Assembly: GCA_947169745.1 (NCBI GenBank)
Contig: CAMVQZ010000001.1
Location: 62,001 to 126,000 of the forward strand
Direction: 5' to 3'
From: an uncultured Clostridia bacterium
GTDB lineage: Bacteria; Bacillota; Clostridia; Oscillospirales; Acutalibacteraceae
Length of the DNA stretch: 64,000 nt
The notes beneath the pieces were generated by a model. That model had not been told where the DNA came from, ran no database searches, and was given only the letters and a program-made list of their open reading frames with translations. The position numbers and the translations under genes were made by a program. Shown piece by piece: positions 1 to 9,494 of the stretch (within the stretch, counting starts at the first letter, position 1; each line of letters opens with the position of its first letter).

Positions 1-1
1 C

Positions 2-82
2 GATCTTACTTCTCGTCAGGCAGGTTCTGTAGGCGGACAGATGGTCAAAAAGATGATCGAGGCCTACGAAAGAAGTATGTAA
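2..82 (+). CDS. C-terminal end of alpha/beta-type small acid-soluble spore protein (truncated by window start)
   Basis: Frame 2 reads DLTSRQAGSVGGQMVKKMIEAYERSM*, resembling SASP C-termini (GxVGGxMVKKMIE). Confidence 0.7.
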   Translation, partial: DLTSRQAGSVGGQMVKKMIEAYERSM

Positions 83-102
83 TAAACAATAATCTCTGTT
101 TT

Positions 103-136
103 CCGTCCGTAAAGGTTTTTTACGGGCGGTTTTTTA
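103..136 (+). terminator. Rho-independent terminator
   Basis: CCGTCCGTA...TACGGGCGG stem followed by T6. Confidence 0.85.
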
Positions 137-145
137 TATATATCC

Positions 146-174
146 TTGAACATAAGTATTGTATATGTTATAAT
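146..174 (+). promoter_or_regulatory. Sigma-A-type promoter for GH13 gene
   Basis: TTGAAC-17-TATAAT. Confidence 0.6.
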
Positions 175-206
175 GTATAAAAATATTGTTATCGGAGGTA
201 CATATT

Positions 207-1754
207 ATGCCAAAGTGGTTAAATGATGCTGTTTTTTATGAGATATACCCTCAGACATTTTGCGACAGTAACGGAGACGGCATAGGGGACATCGGAGGTA
301 TCCGGTCTAAGCTTGATTATGTCAAAAGCCTTGGCTGTAATGCGATATGGCTCAATCCTGTTTATGATTCTCCTTTTATGGATGCCGGATATGACGTAAG
401 GGACTATTATAAAGTTGCAGAAAGATATGGCACTAATGAAGATCTGAAGGCATTATTTGAAGAAGCCCATGAAAGAGGGATCAGAATACTGCTGGATCTT
501 GTTCCCGGACATACATCCGATCAGAATAAATGGTTCCTGGAAAGCAAAAAGCACGAAAGGAATGAATACAGCGGCAGATATATCTGGACAGACAGCGTAT
601 GGGAAGCACCGCCTCAGTACAGACTTCTTTGCGGAATATCAGAGCGTGACGGAAACTATCTTGTAAACTTCTTTAGTTCTCAGCCTGCTTTGAATTATGG
701 CTTTAATAACATTTCTCATCCCGCATGGCAGAAGGCTCCGTCTGATCCCGATTGTCAGGCTACTGTAGAAGCTCTGAAAAGCATTATGAGATTCTGGCTC
801 GATATGGGATGCGACGGGTTCCGTGTTGATATGGCGGATTCTCTTGTTAAAAACGAGGACGGTGATAAACCGGAAACCTGCAAGATCTGGAGAAGTATAA
901 GAGAAATGCTGGATAAAGATTATCCCGAGGCTGCATTAGTATCCGAGTGGTGTAATCCCCGTGTTGCTATCGGGGCTGGTTTTCACTGTGATTTCTATCT
1001 TGACCATGATAACAATGGCTACAGGATCCTGTTCAGAGAAAAGGATCAGAGTACAGGTGAATGTAATGCAGTATTCGCAAAAAACAGCAAGGGCGATATA
1101 ACAAAGTTTCTTGATGAATACCTAGAAGATCTTAAAGACACAAAAGAAAAGGGTTATATAAGCTTTATTACCTGTAATCACGATACTCCGAGAATGACCA
1201 GACTCTTTACTCCTCTTGAAGCAAAAATTGCATATTCTTTTATTTTCCTTATGCCGGGTGTCCCGTTCCTTTATTACGGAGACGAGATCGGAATGAGCTT
1301 TATGGAAGGGCTTCCCAGCAAAGAGGGTGGTTTCAGCCGTACCGGTACCAGAACTCCGATGCAATGGGATAGCAGCGTAAACTGTGGTTTTTCAAATGCT
1401 CCTGCAGAAAAGCTGTATCTTCCGGTTGACACGTCGGATTCCGCCGTTACAGTTGAAAAGGCTGAAAAAGACCCTGATTCTATTCTTAATACACTCAGGA
1501 AGGTTATCACTATCAGGCATGAGAATCCATCGCTAAGATCCGACGGTGATTTTGAGGTTATTTACGCTGTAAAAGAAAAGTATCCCTTTATTTTCAAAAG
1601 AGGTGACTTTATTATTGCTGTAAACCCGACGGATATAGTTCAGAAGGCTCCCTTTGCTTTTGACGGTAATACCGTTTTTGAGATAGGAAATCATTCAAAA
1701 GAGGGTAATTATCTCATAATGGCTCCTCAGACACTACTCCTCCTGAAAATATAA
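207..1754 (+). CDS. GH13 alpha-amylase/alpha-glucosidase family protein
   Basis: AVFYEIYPQTFCDSNGDGIGDIGGI, DGFRVDMADS, NHDTPR motifs; SD GGAGG before the ATG at 207 (the ORF track uses an upstream TTG at 186). Confidence 0.9.
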   Translation: MPKWLNDAVFYEIYPQTFCDSNGDGIGDIGGIRSKLDYVKSLGCNAIWLNPVYDSPFMDAGYDVRDYYKVAERYGTNEDLKALFEEAHERGIRILLDLVPGHTSDQNKWFLESKKHERNEYSGRYIWTDSVWEAPPQYRLLCGISERDGNYLVNFFSSQPALNYGFNNISHPAWQKAPSDPDCQATVEALKSIMRFWLDMGCDGFRVDMADSLVKNEDGDKPETCKIWRSIREMLDKDYPEAALVSEWCNPRVAIGAGFHCDFYLDHDNNGYRILFREKDQSTGECNAVFAKNSKGDITKFLDEYLEDLKDTKEKGYISFITCNHDTPRMTRLFTPLEAKIAYSFIFLMPGVPFLYYGDEIGMSFMEGLPSKEGGFSRTGTRTPMQWDSSVNCGFSNAPAEKLYLPVDTSDSAVTVEKAEKDPDSILNTLRKVITIRHENPSLRSDGDFEVIYAVKEKYPFIFKRGDFIIAVNPTDIVQKAPFAFDGNTVFEIGNHSKEGNYLIMAPQTLLLLKI

Positions 1755-1779
1755 AAAAGCCAGACACAGACAACCAATT

Positions 1780-1809
1780 CCGGACGTCCATATGCGATGT
1801 CCGGTTTTT
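1780..1809 (+). terminator. Rho-independent terminator
   Basis: CCGGAC...GTCCGG followed by TTTTTG. Confidence 0.75.
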
Positions 1810-1867
1810 GTTTTTTGGGGTGACAACAGCATTAACACACTTTTTAGTTATTATTCGACGTTTTCTA

Positions 1868-1897
1868 TTGACACTTTATTGTCATAGATTATATAAT
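1868..1897 (+). promoter_or_regulatory. Promoter for P-type ATPase
   Basis: TTGACA-18-TATAAT. Confidence 0.6.
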
Positions 1898-1939
1898 GAT
1901 ACTGTCTTATATGATTATTTTATAAACAAAAAATGATTA

Positions 1940-4414
1940 ATGGAGAAAAAAATGAAACAGAAAAAACAAGAATATGTTGATATGTCTCAATGTAAAAGAA
2001 TAGAAACATCTCCTGAAACCGGCCTTTCTAAGGATCAGGCAAAGGAAAGAATGTCACAGGGCTTTTACAACAAAAACACACAGCCAAAGGGTAAAAGTGT
2101 CAAAAGGATATTTTATGATAATATCGTCACGTTGTTCAACATACTTAATATCTTTCTGGGGCTTGCTGTATTTCTCGTTGGGTCATATAGAAATATGCTT
2201 TTCCTGGGTGTTATGTTTTTCAATACTACAATTGGTATTGTCCAGGAGATTCGTGCTAAGAGGGCAATAGATAAGCTTTCTATCGTTTCCGCTGCAAAGG
2301 CGACTGTAATCCGTGACGGCGAAAAGCACAGCGTCAGTACAGAGGAGGTTGTCCTGGATGATATCATTTTATTCTCACAAGGAAACCAGATACCAGTGGA
2401 TTCAAAGATTATTTCAGGTGAGTGCGAGGTCAATGAGTCACTACTGACAGGCGAATCTGATGCGGTCAGAAAGCAGGCAGGGGACATGGTTCTGTCTGGA
2501 AGTTTTCTTGTCAGCGGTAAATGTGTTGCAAGAGTCGAACACGTTGCCCAGGATAATTATGCTTCGAAGATCTCCGCAGAAGCAAAATATATCAAGAAAG
2601 TCAATTCGGAAATAATGATCACTCTGAAAAAGATCATAAAGTTTCTTACATTTGTTATTCTTCCGTTGTCAGCACTTTTATTTATCAGACAATACTTTGT
2701 ACCCTTCGATCCTGATATCTACGTACCCACAATATACGGACAGGTTTCCGAACACCTGAAGGATGTTGTAATTGGTGCCGTCGCTTCAATGACAAGCATT
2801 ATCCCGGAGGGATTGATGCTATTGACAAGTACAGTCCTTGCGGTAAGTGTCATAAGGCTCACCCAAAGCAAGGTGCTTGTTCAGGAGCTTTATTGTATAG
2901 AGACTCTTGCAAGGGTAGACGTGCTCTGTCTTGATAAAACCGGAACCATTACAGAAGGTGTTATGGAGGTTGCCGATATTGTTGAATACAAAACAAGCGA
3001 AAGAGAAATACTGGAGGATATTCTTTGCAGGATATCTTCCTCTCTTGAAGATACAAATGCTACTTTTATGGCCATCCATGAGAAATACGGGAACAGATCC
3101 ACAGATAAGGCTGATAAAATAATTCCTTTTTCTTCAGAAAAGAAATGGTCGGGAGCACATTACCCTGATTTCGGATCATGTATCATGGGAGCTGCAGAAT
3201 TCATCTTCAGTGAGGTTCCGGCTGATCTCAGGGAAATGCTTGATAAATACGCTAAAAACTACAGAGTGATTGTAGTTGCACATTCCGTTAATGAATTCAA
3301 AGGCAACGATCTGCCTGATGACATCAAGGTAGTCGGAGTAGCCCTTCTGAATGACAAGATAAGACCAGAAGCGCCTCAGACGCTCAGGTATTTTGCAGAT
3401 CAGAATGTTACTGTAAAAATCATTTCCGGTGATAATCCTATGACCGTAGCCGATGTTGCAAGACGTGCCGAAGTACGTAATTACGACAAATTTATTGATG
3501 CCTCTACTCTGAAAACCGACGAAGAAATAGCGGATGCTATTGAAAACTATACAGTTTTTGGCAGAGTGACTCCTGATCAGAAGAAAAAATTTGTAGTTGC
3601 CCTTAAACAGCAAGGGCATACAGTTGCAATGACAGGTGACGGCGTAAACGATGTTCTTGCGCTTAAAGAAGCAGACTGCAGTATTGCAATGGCTGCCGGA
3701 AGTGACGCCGCAAGAAGTATTTCTCAGCTGGTTCTTCTTAATTCTAATTTTTCATCTATGCCTAAGGTAGTGGCAGAGGGAAGAAGGTCTATTAACAATA
3801 TCCAGCGTTCCGCAACTTTGTTTATTGTAAAAACTATTTTTTCTATTCTTCTTGCTCTTCTTTTTATTTTTATTTCAACCCCTTATCCCTTTGCTCCGAT
3901 ACAATTTACTCTCGTCAATGCATTTACAATCGGCATTCCATCGCTTATCCTTGCTCTTGAACCTAACAAGGACCGCATAAAAGGTGTTTTTCTGTTCAAT
4001 ATTTTACGGAATGCTATTCCGGGAGGCCTGACCATAGTTGTCAGTGTTGTTTTATGCGTTATCGCAAAGGCGGTATTCGGACTTCCTGTAAATGAATATT
4101 CAACACTCAGCGTTTGTGCGTTGACAGCGGCGTCTATGATGGTTCTATTCAAAATATCTATGCCCTTCAATATCCTGCGGATAGCATTGTTCTGTACAAT
4201 GAATATTGGTATTACCTTAGGAATCCTCTGTTTCCGTAATTTTATGGGTATAAATGTATTTGAGTTCTCGGAAATATCACTCAATTTTCTTGCGATTTTC
4301 GGAGTTATCTTCGCAGTTTCCCTTGCGCTTTTTATTATCCTTTCTATATATATCGCGAAGGTATTCCCCAGGATTGAAAAAAAATTATTGGACAAAAGAA
4401 AAGCAAAAATTTAA
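1940..4414 (+). CDS. HAD-IC family cation-translocating P-type ATPase
   Basis: CLDKTGTITEG, LLTGES, MTGDGVNDVLALKEADCSIAM motifs; multiple TM segments. Confidence 0.92.
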   Translation: MEKKMKQKKQEYVDMSQCKRIETSPETGLSKDQAKERMSQGFYNKNTQPKGKSVKRIFYDNIVTLFNILNIFLGLAVFLVGSYRNMLFLGVMFFNTTIGIVQEIRAKRAIDKLSIVSAAKATVIRDGEKHSVSTEEVVLDDIILFSQGNQIPVDSKIISGECEVNESLLTGESDAVRKQAGDMVLSGSFLVSGKCVARVEHVAQDNYASKISAEAKYIKKVNSEIMITLKKIIKFLTFVILPLSALLFIRQYFVPFDPDIYVPTIYGQVSEHLKDVVIGAVASMTSIIPEGLMLLTSTVLAVSVIRLTQSKVLVQELYCIETLARVDVLCLDKTGTITEGVMEVADIVEYKTSEREILEDILCRISSSLEDTNATFMAIHEKYGNRSTDKADKIIPFSSEKKWSGAHYPDFGSCIMGAAEFIFSEVPADLREMLDKYAKNYRVIVVAHSVNEFKGNDLPDDIKVVGVALLNDKIRPEAPQTLRYFADQNVTVKIISGDNPMTVADVARRAEVRNYDKFIDASTLKTDEEIADAIENYTVFGRVTPDQKKKFVVALKQQGHTVAMTGDGVNDVLALKEADCSIAMAAGSDAARSISQLVLLNSNFSSMPKVVAEGRRSINNIQRSATLFIVKTIFSILLALLFIFISTPYPFAPIQFTLVNAFTIGIPSLILALEPNKDRIKGVFLFNILRNAIPGGLTIVVSVVLCVIAKAVFGLPVNEYSTLSVCALTAASMMVLFKISMPFNILRIALFCTMNIGITLGILCFRNFMGINVFEFSEISLNFLAIFGVIFAVSLALFIILSIYIAKVFPRIEKKLLDKRKAKI

Positions 4415-4434
4415 ATTAAGTAACAATAAATCAT

Positions 4435-4477
4435 CTCCCGGCATATTATGTAGTAATACTATGTCGGGAGGTTTTTT
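4435..4477 (+). terminator. Terminator-like hairpin overlapping the SD of the next gene
   Basis: CTCCCGGCATA...TATGTCGGGAG followed by G and T6; the GGGAGG arm lies 6 nt before the ATG at 4478. Confidence 0.7.
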
Positions 4478-4765
4478 ATGAGCTGCTGCAGAATAGCTGC
4501 GCTTAAAAGGAAAGAGGTAGTAAACAGTAAAAACGGCTGCAGACTCGGCTGTGTAGACGATGTGGAAATAGATACAATAAACGCAAGACTTATTTCGATA
4601 ATCATTTACGGGAGACCCAGATTCTTCGGATTGTTTGGAAGAAGGGATGACATGGTGATCAGTTGGAACGATATAGAGCTTGTAGGGGAGGATACGATAC
4701 TTGTCAGTAACTGCCCTCCGCCCAAAAGAGTCAGCGGGATCTTCAGTATACCATTTTTCAGATAG
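4478..4765 (+). CDS. YlmC/YmxH family (PRC-barrel) sporulation-associated protein
   Basis: Small protein with KEVVNxKNGCRLGCVDDVEID and FGLFGRRDDMVISWNDIELVGEDTILV, typical of the YlmC/YmxH family. Confidence 0.8.
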   Translation: MSCCRIAALKRKEVVNSKNGCRLGCVDDVEIDTINARLISIIIYGRPRFFGLFGRRDDMVISWNDIELVGEDTILVSNCPPPKRVSGIFSIPFFR

Positions 4766-4869
4766 AAGTTCTGAAGTATTCAGTACAAATTATAATGTTA
4801 TCACTTAATTACAATCTGTTCCCGTAATAATAAACGTAAAAATAAATTTAAAGAATAATCAAAAAACTA

Positions 4870-4898
4870 TTGACAACATCGCAATTATATGTTATTAT
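4870..4898 (+). promoter_or_regulatory. Promoter upstream of tRNA-Thr/tRNA-Tyr
   Basis: TTGACA-17-TATTAT. Confidence 0.6.
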
Positions 4899-4932
4899 AA
4901 CAAAGCCGTCGGAAATACGGCGGCAGGATAAC

Positions 4933-5005
4933 GCTGGTGTAGCTCAGTTGGTAGAGCAGCTGATTTGTAATCAGCAGGTCGGGAGTTCGAGTCTGTCCAC
5001 CAGCT
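4933..5005 (+). tRNA. tRNA-Thr (TGT)
   Basis: GCTGGTG/CACCAGC acceptor, anticodon loop TTTGTAA, T-loop GTTCGAGTC. Confidence 0.95.
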
Positions 5006-5051
5006 TATAAACAAGCCTGCTATGAGTTAATACTCAGTAGGCTTTATATCC

Positions 5052-5132
5052 GGGAGAGTTCCAGAGCGGTCAAATGGGGCAGACTGTAAATCTGTTGCTT
5101 CGGCTTCGGTGGTTCGAATCCGCCCTCTCCCA
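5052..5132 (+). tRNA. tRNA-Tyr (GTA)
   Basis: GGGAGAG/CTCTCCC acceptor, loop CTGTAAA, long variable arm, GGTTCGAATCC T-arm. Confidence 0.95.
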
Positions 5133-5136
5133 TTTT

Positions 5137-5165
5137 CCTTGTACATAATCGTACAAGGTTTTTTT
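5137..5165 (+). terminator. tRNA operon terminator
   Basis: CCTTGTAC-ATAATC-GTACAAGG followed by T7. Confidence 0.85.
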
Positions 5166-5237
5166 ATTCTGATTATTATAAATTATATATAAAAAATAAG
5201 CCGTTCTTCACTATAGCAGGGAAGAGCGGCTTTAGTT

Positions 5238-6206
5238 TTATTCGTAGAATTCTGATTTAATGCTTCTGAGAAACAGACCGGAAAGACCTTCTTTCGCTGT
5301 CAGTCTTCCTTCGATAACATCATTTACTGTATTGCATATCGGAAGATCTACATTATATTTCTTGCCAAGTAAGACAAGAGCTTTAGTAGTATCAACTCCC
5401 TCAGCGAGCAGAGTATATTTCTCTCCTTTGACAAGAGTTTCTCCAAAACATCTGTTATGACTGTATTTTGAGAAAAGGGTTGCCTCGTAATCTCCGAGAT
5501 GGCAAAGACCGTATGCAGAAAGTTCATTTCCACCCATTGCTTTTATAAGTCTTGCAATCTCTCTGGTTCCTCGGGACATCAATGCTCCCTTAAGAGAGGA
5601 GAGGTTGAGCCCGTCCAGCATACCGGCTGCAATTCCGATTGTATTTTTTGCAGCTGCGCCAATTTCGCTCCCGATAAGATCCTGACCCACGTAGAATCTG
5701 ATCAACTCGCTGGAAAAGTTTGCGATAAGGAAACTCTTTAATTCCTCATGCCTTGAATCAACAACCATACAATTTGGTATACCATTACTGAAATCCTGAG
5801 GATGTCCCGGCCCCACCCAGACAGCGACAGGCGTTTCGCTGCCGTCTATGTATTCTTCGACTATCTGAGTCAGACGTTTTCCTGTTCCGACTTCGATGCC
5901 CTTCATACACAAAACCAGCTTTTTACCCTTAAGATCAAGTTTTATAAGTGACTGTAAAAATGATCTCAGAGCCTGAGAGCTGATAGAAATAATCATAACC
6001 TCGGCGCTTTTTACTGCCTCGGCAAGATCATCAGTAACCTTTATTGACTCTCTGAATTCCAGCATATTGTTTTTTCTTGTATCTCTTATTTCGATAAACT
6101 GAGGAGCATCTGACAATCCCCAGATAGTGACATCATGGCCGATTTTATCAAGATACCATGCTATAAACGACCCCCATCTTCCGCAGCCTAAGAGTGTGAT
6201 TTTCAT
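5238..6206 (-). CDS. gpsA: NAD(P)H-dependent glycerol-3-phosphate dehydrogenase
   Basis: N-terminal LLGCGRWGSFIAWYL Rossmann motif, EIGAAAKNTIGIAAGMLDGL and RGTREI motifs. Confidence 0.85.
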   Translation of the reverse strand: MKITLLGCGRWGSFIAWYLDKIGHDVTIWGLSDAPQFIEIRDTRKNNMLEFRESIKVTDDLAEAVKSAEVMIISISSQALRSFLQSLIKLDLKGKKLVLCMKGIEVGTGKRLTQIVEEYIDGSETPVAVWVGPGHPQDFSNGIPNCMVVDSRHEELKSFLIANFSSELIRFYVGQDLIGSEIGAAAKNTIGIAAGMLDGLNLSSLKGALMSRGTREIARLIKAMGGNELSAYGLCHLGDYEATLFSKYSHNRCFGETLVKGEKYTLLAEGVDTTKALVLLGKKYNVDLPICNTVNDVIEGRLTAKEGLSGLFLRSIKSEFYE

Positions 6207-6275
6207 TTAAATACCTCCTATATAGGTTCATATAATAATAATATCATACAATACCAATAAAATCTATATTGAAAA

Positions 6276-6827
6276 CTATTTTTTTGTGTTGTTGTTCAAC
6301 CTGTTCCTCCTGAAGCTTTCTATCTCTCTGAAAAAACAGTAGGAAACAATTGCAGTTATAGTTCCGAATAAAATACCAAAAAAAACATCAGTTGGGAAAT
6401 GCACATATAGATACAGTCTGGACGCCGCTACAATAAATGCGAGGGCATACATCAAAATACCTAATTTTTTGTTATATATGAAGCAAGTAGTAGCACAGCT
6501 GAAGGCAAAAAAAGAATGTCCGGACGGAAAGGAACTGTCGATTTCCGGTCTGACGATAAGGCTGATATATGAATTTAATTCATAAGGTCTTATCCGTGAG
6601 ACTATTGGTTTCAGAATAACCGTACATATCAGCAGTGACAGTGCAAAATTACACAGCATCATAAGCCCCAACCTGCGATGTTTCGGGATAAAAAAGGTAA
6701 TGATCATCAATACTACCCAGACAGCACCGAGCTGGGTAATAGTCGAAATAACGGGCATAAGCTTGTCAAGAAAATCATTCCGGTAATTATTCTGTATGTA
6801 ATTCAGTATATAGAATTCCCAGTCCAC
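6276..6827 (-). CDS. PAP2-superfamily phosphatase, membrane protein
   Basis: KPIVSRIRPYE, SFPSGHSFFAFS, SRLYLYVHFPTDV phosphatase motifs. Confidence 0.9.
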   Translation of the reverse strand: MDWEFYILNYIQNNYRNDFLDKLMPVISTITQLGAVWVVLMIITFFIPKHRRLGLMMLCNFALSLLICTVILKPIVSRIRPYELNSYISLIVRPEIDSSFPSGHSFFAFSCATTCFIYNKKLGILMYALAFIVAASRLYLYVHFPTDVFFGILFGTITAIVSYCFFREIESFRRNRLNNNTKK

Positions 6828-7078
6828 GGCAACCTCCTGTCAGATCACTTTGCTCAGTCTGATAAAGACGTAGTTTCAAGCTCTTATAACACTAATAGTA
6901 TATCATACTCAGATCAAAAATAATAGTATTTTATTCGGAAAAATAATTCTATAATAATATAATATTTGTAAATGATAGTTGAAATTTGTTTACTTTATGA
7001 TCTTTTTGATATATAATATAATAAGGTTTTAATATCTAAGAATCAATCTATGCATATTGCAGAGAAAGGATAACCGGA

Positions 7079-9475
7079 ATGGCCATAGATGAAAAGTATC
7101 CTCTTGCGTTGAAACCCAGAACTATTCTTGCAGGTCGTTACATAATAGAACAGGTTCTTGGTCAGGGTGGATTTGGAATAACATACCGGGCAAGCGATCA
7201 CAAGACTTCAAAGAAGATCGCTATAAAAGAATATTTCCCCGACAGTCTCGCATACAGAAATGGGTTGAAAGTTATCTCGTTTACGGGCGACAGACTTGAA
7301 AATTTTGAATACGGAAAAGAGAACTTTCTTCGTGAAGCTAAGACTCTTGCTGAGTTTATCGGTAACCCGAATATAGTCCGTGTCCATAGCTATTTTGAGG
7401 AAAACAATACTGCATATTTTGTGATGGACTATGTAGAGGGAAAATGTCTGTCTGACTATATCAAGGAAAGAGACGGCAGAATAAGCTATGATGAAGCAGA
7501 AACGATTCTCATCCCGATTATGGATGCGCTTGCTTCTGTACACAGCAAGGGGATAATTCACAGAGACGTAACTCCTGATAATATATTTATACGCAATGAC
7601 GGAAAATCCATACTTATTGATTTCGGAGCAGCGAGATACAGTCTGGGCGATAAGTCAAAAAGCCTTGATGTCATTCTCAAACATGGCTTTGCGCCGATGG
7701 AGCAGTATACAAGAAGGGGCAGACAGGGCGCATTTACGGACATATATTCACTCGCTGCAACATTTTACTATTGCATAGTCGGAACCAGACCGCCTGATTC
7801 TATAGAGCGGATCGTTGATGATGAGTTAGTGCTTCCTAGCTCTGCAGGAGTGGATATTCCGAAAGGCTCTGAAGCAGTTATTCTTAAGGCTATGTCAGTT
7901 CGTTCGTTTGAAAGATATCAGACAATGGATGAATTCCGGAAAGAGCTGGAAAAGTATTCAAGAAAAAAAGCACAGCCCTTGCCGGGGAAAAAGCCGCAGG
8001 CTGAGAAGAAACCTCCGGTAATGCAGCCGCCGCAGGTTAAGCAGGGATCACCGACCACTCAGCAGCCGGTAAAGCTGCGTTCTCAGGAAATCAATAGACC
8101 GGTAAAACAACAAGCACCTATAATCCGGGAGTCGTTAAAGAATTTATCACCGGAACCCACAATACCAGAAACCACTGTTCCGCAGAATACTATTCAACAG
8201 AATACAAATGACGGAACAACAGAAACCGGATCGGATATTAAAAAAACCTTTAAACCTGATATCCTGGACAATGATAAACTACATCCAGAAATCGAGCAGA
8301 CGTATTCTTCTGGAACAGTTCCGGAACACGATAACAGTTCAAGTCCTGTTTTTGCTACCCGGAAAACAGCATCATCTGATGATTATGTTGTATATAATGC
8401 AAAAGATTATTCTGCCAAAGCTTCTCCTCCGGATAAGCGGCCTCTTCAGCAGAACACTTCCAAAAACACAAAAAGACTAATCGGAATAGTTGTTGCTGTA
8501 TCAACCACTATCGTAATTATTACCGCTGCATTATTGATCGCAAACACCAGAAACGATTATGCTATCTCTACAAAAGCAGATGATTTTTCTTCGGAAGAAT
8601 CTGATTATTCCGTAACCGTTCCGGCGGGGATATCTCATACACCGTCTCTCCCTTTAGAATCCCCTGCTTATTCTAAGCCGGATTCATCAGTTCAGTCTGT
8701 TGAAGCTTCGGAATCATCCCCTGAGAGCTCTATAAGCAGTTCAAAGGCTCCGGTGGAAAAATCAAAAAAACCGGAGGAATCCTCGAAACGTGTGAAAGAA
8801 ACGTCCAAGGGAAAAAGTGAGTCCTCAAGAGAAGCCTCTGAGGTATCAAAAAATGAATCATCTGAAGACAGCCCTGTATCATCGGAGCCTGTTTCTTCTG
8901 AAGTAATAAGCATCGAGATAGAATCATCTGATGAGCCTGACAGCAATTATTCTTTAGACGGCAATACGCTGACTATAAGCTCTGACAGTTATTTTGTCAG
9001 CGATTATAAACAGTTTCAGTACTCTGACAATATACGAAAAATAGTGATAGAAAACGGAGTTACAAAAATTCGGTCAAAATCCTTCATAAGCTGCAGCAGT
9101 TTAACAGAAGTCAGCATACCTGACAGCGTAACGAGCATTGGTTCATATGCGTTCAATAATTGTACCAGCCTGTCGGATATAATTATCCCGGGCGGCGTTT
9201 CAAGCATAGGGAACTGGGCTTTTGCAGATTGTTCCGGTATGTCTGAGGTTATCATTTCTGATAACCTGCAAAGCATCGGAAGCGCTGCATTCAATAACTG
9301 TTATTCTGTAAAAAGGATCACTATACCCGGAAGTGTAACGTCTATCGGAAAGAGCGCATTCACCGGATGGTCACCGGATCAGACAATAATAGTTAACGGA
9401 CGCACCGAAGCCCCCGGTGGATGGGATGACAATTGGGATAAATACTGCGACGCAATAATTCAATGGAATGCTTAA
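7079..9475 (+). CDS. Ser/Thr protein kinase with TM segment and C-terminal BspA-like LRR domain
   Basis: GQGGFGITY P-loop, AIKEYFP, HRDVTPDN catalytic loop, DFGAA, TM LIGIVVAVSTTIVIITAALLIA, then Ser/Glu-rich linker and LRR_5-type repeats (ITSIGSYAFNNCTSL...). Confidence 0.9.
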   Translation: MAIDEKYPLALKPRTILAGRYIIEQVLGQGGFGITYRASDHKTSKKIAIKEYFPDSLAYRNGLKVISFTGDRLENFEYGKENFLREAKTLAEFIGNPNIVRVHSYFEENNTAYFVMDYVEGKCLSDYIKERDGRISYDEAETILIPIMDALASVHSKGIIHRDVTPDNIFIRNDGKSILIDFGAARYSLGDKSKSLDVILKHGFAPMEQYTRRGRQGAFTDIYSLAATFYYCIVGTRPPDSIERIVDDELVLPSSAGVDIPKGSEAVILKAMSVRSFERYQTMDEFRKELEKYSRKKAQPLPGKKPQAEKKPPVMQPPQVKQGSPTTQQPVKLRSQEINRPVKQQAPIIRESLKNLSPEPTIPETTVPQNTIQQNTNDGTTETGSDIKKTFKPDILDNDKLHPEIEQTYSSGTVPEHDNSSSPVFATRKTASSDDYVVYNAKDYSAKASPPDKRPLQQNTSKNTKRLIGIVVAVSTTIVIITAALLIANTRNDYAISTKADDFSSEESDYSVTVPAGISHTPSLPLESPAYSKPDSSVQSVEASESSPESSISSSKAPVEKSKKPEESSKRVKETSKGKSESSREASEVSKNESSEDSPVSSEPVSSEVISIEIESSDEPDSNYSLDGNTLTISSDSYFVSDYKQFQYSDNIRKIVIENGVTKIRSKSFISCSSLTEVSIPDSVTSIGSYAFNNCTSLSDIIIPGGVSSIGNWAFADCSGMSEVIISDNLQSIGSAAFNNCYSVKRITIPGSVTSIGKSAFTGWSPDQTIIVNGRTEAPGGWDDNWDKYCDAIIQWNA

Positions 9476-9494
9476 ACAGAAAGGACAGATCATT

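Noticed and set aside
8692-9294. Antisense ORFs within the first kinase gene (e.g. 8692..8946, 9016..9294)
   Set aside because: Ser/Glu-rich and LRR repeats give open reverse frames; the sense CDS is clearly real.
9468-9494. Upstream start of the second kinase overlapping the first kinase
   Set aside because: The N-terminal MLKQKGQII extension is absent in the paralogue; ATG at 9495 aligns with the first kinase's start.
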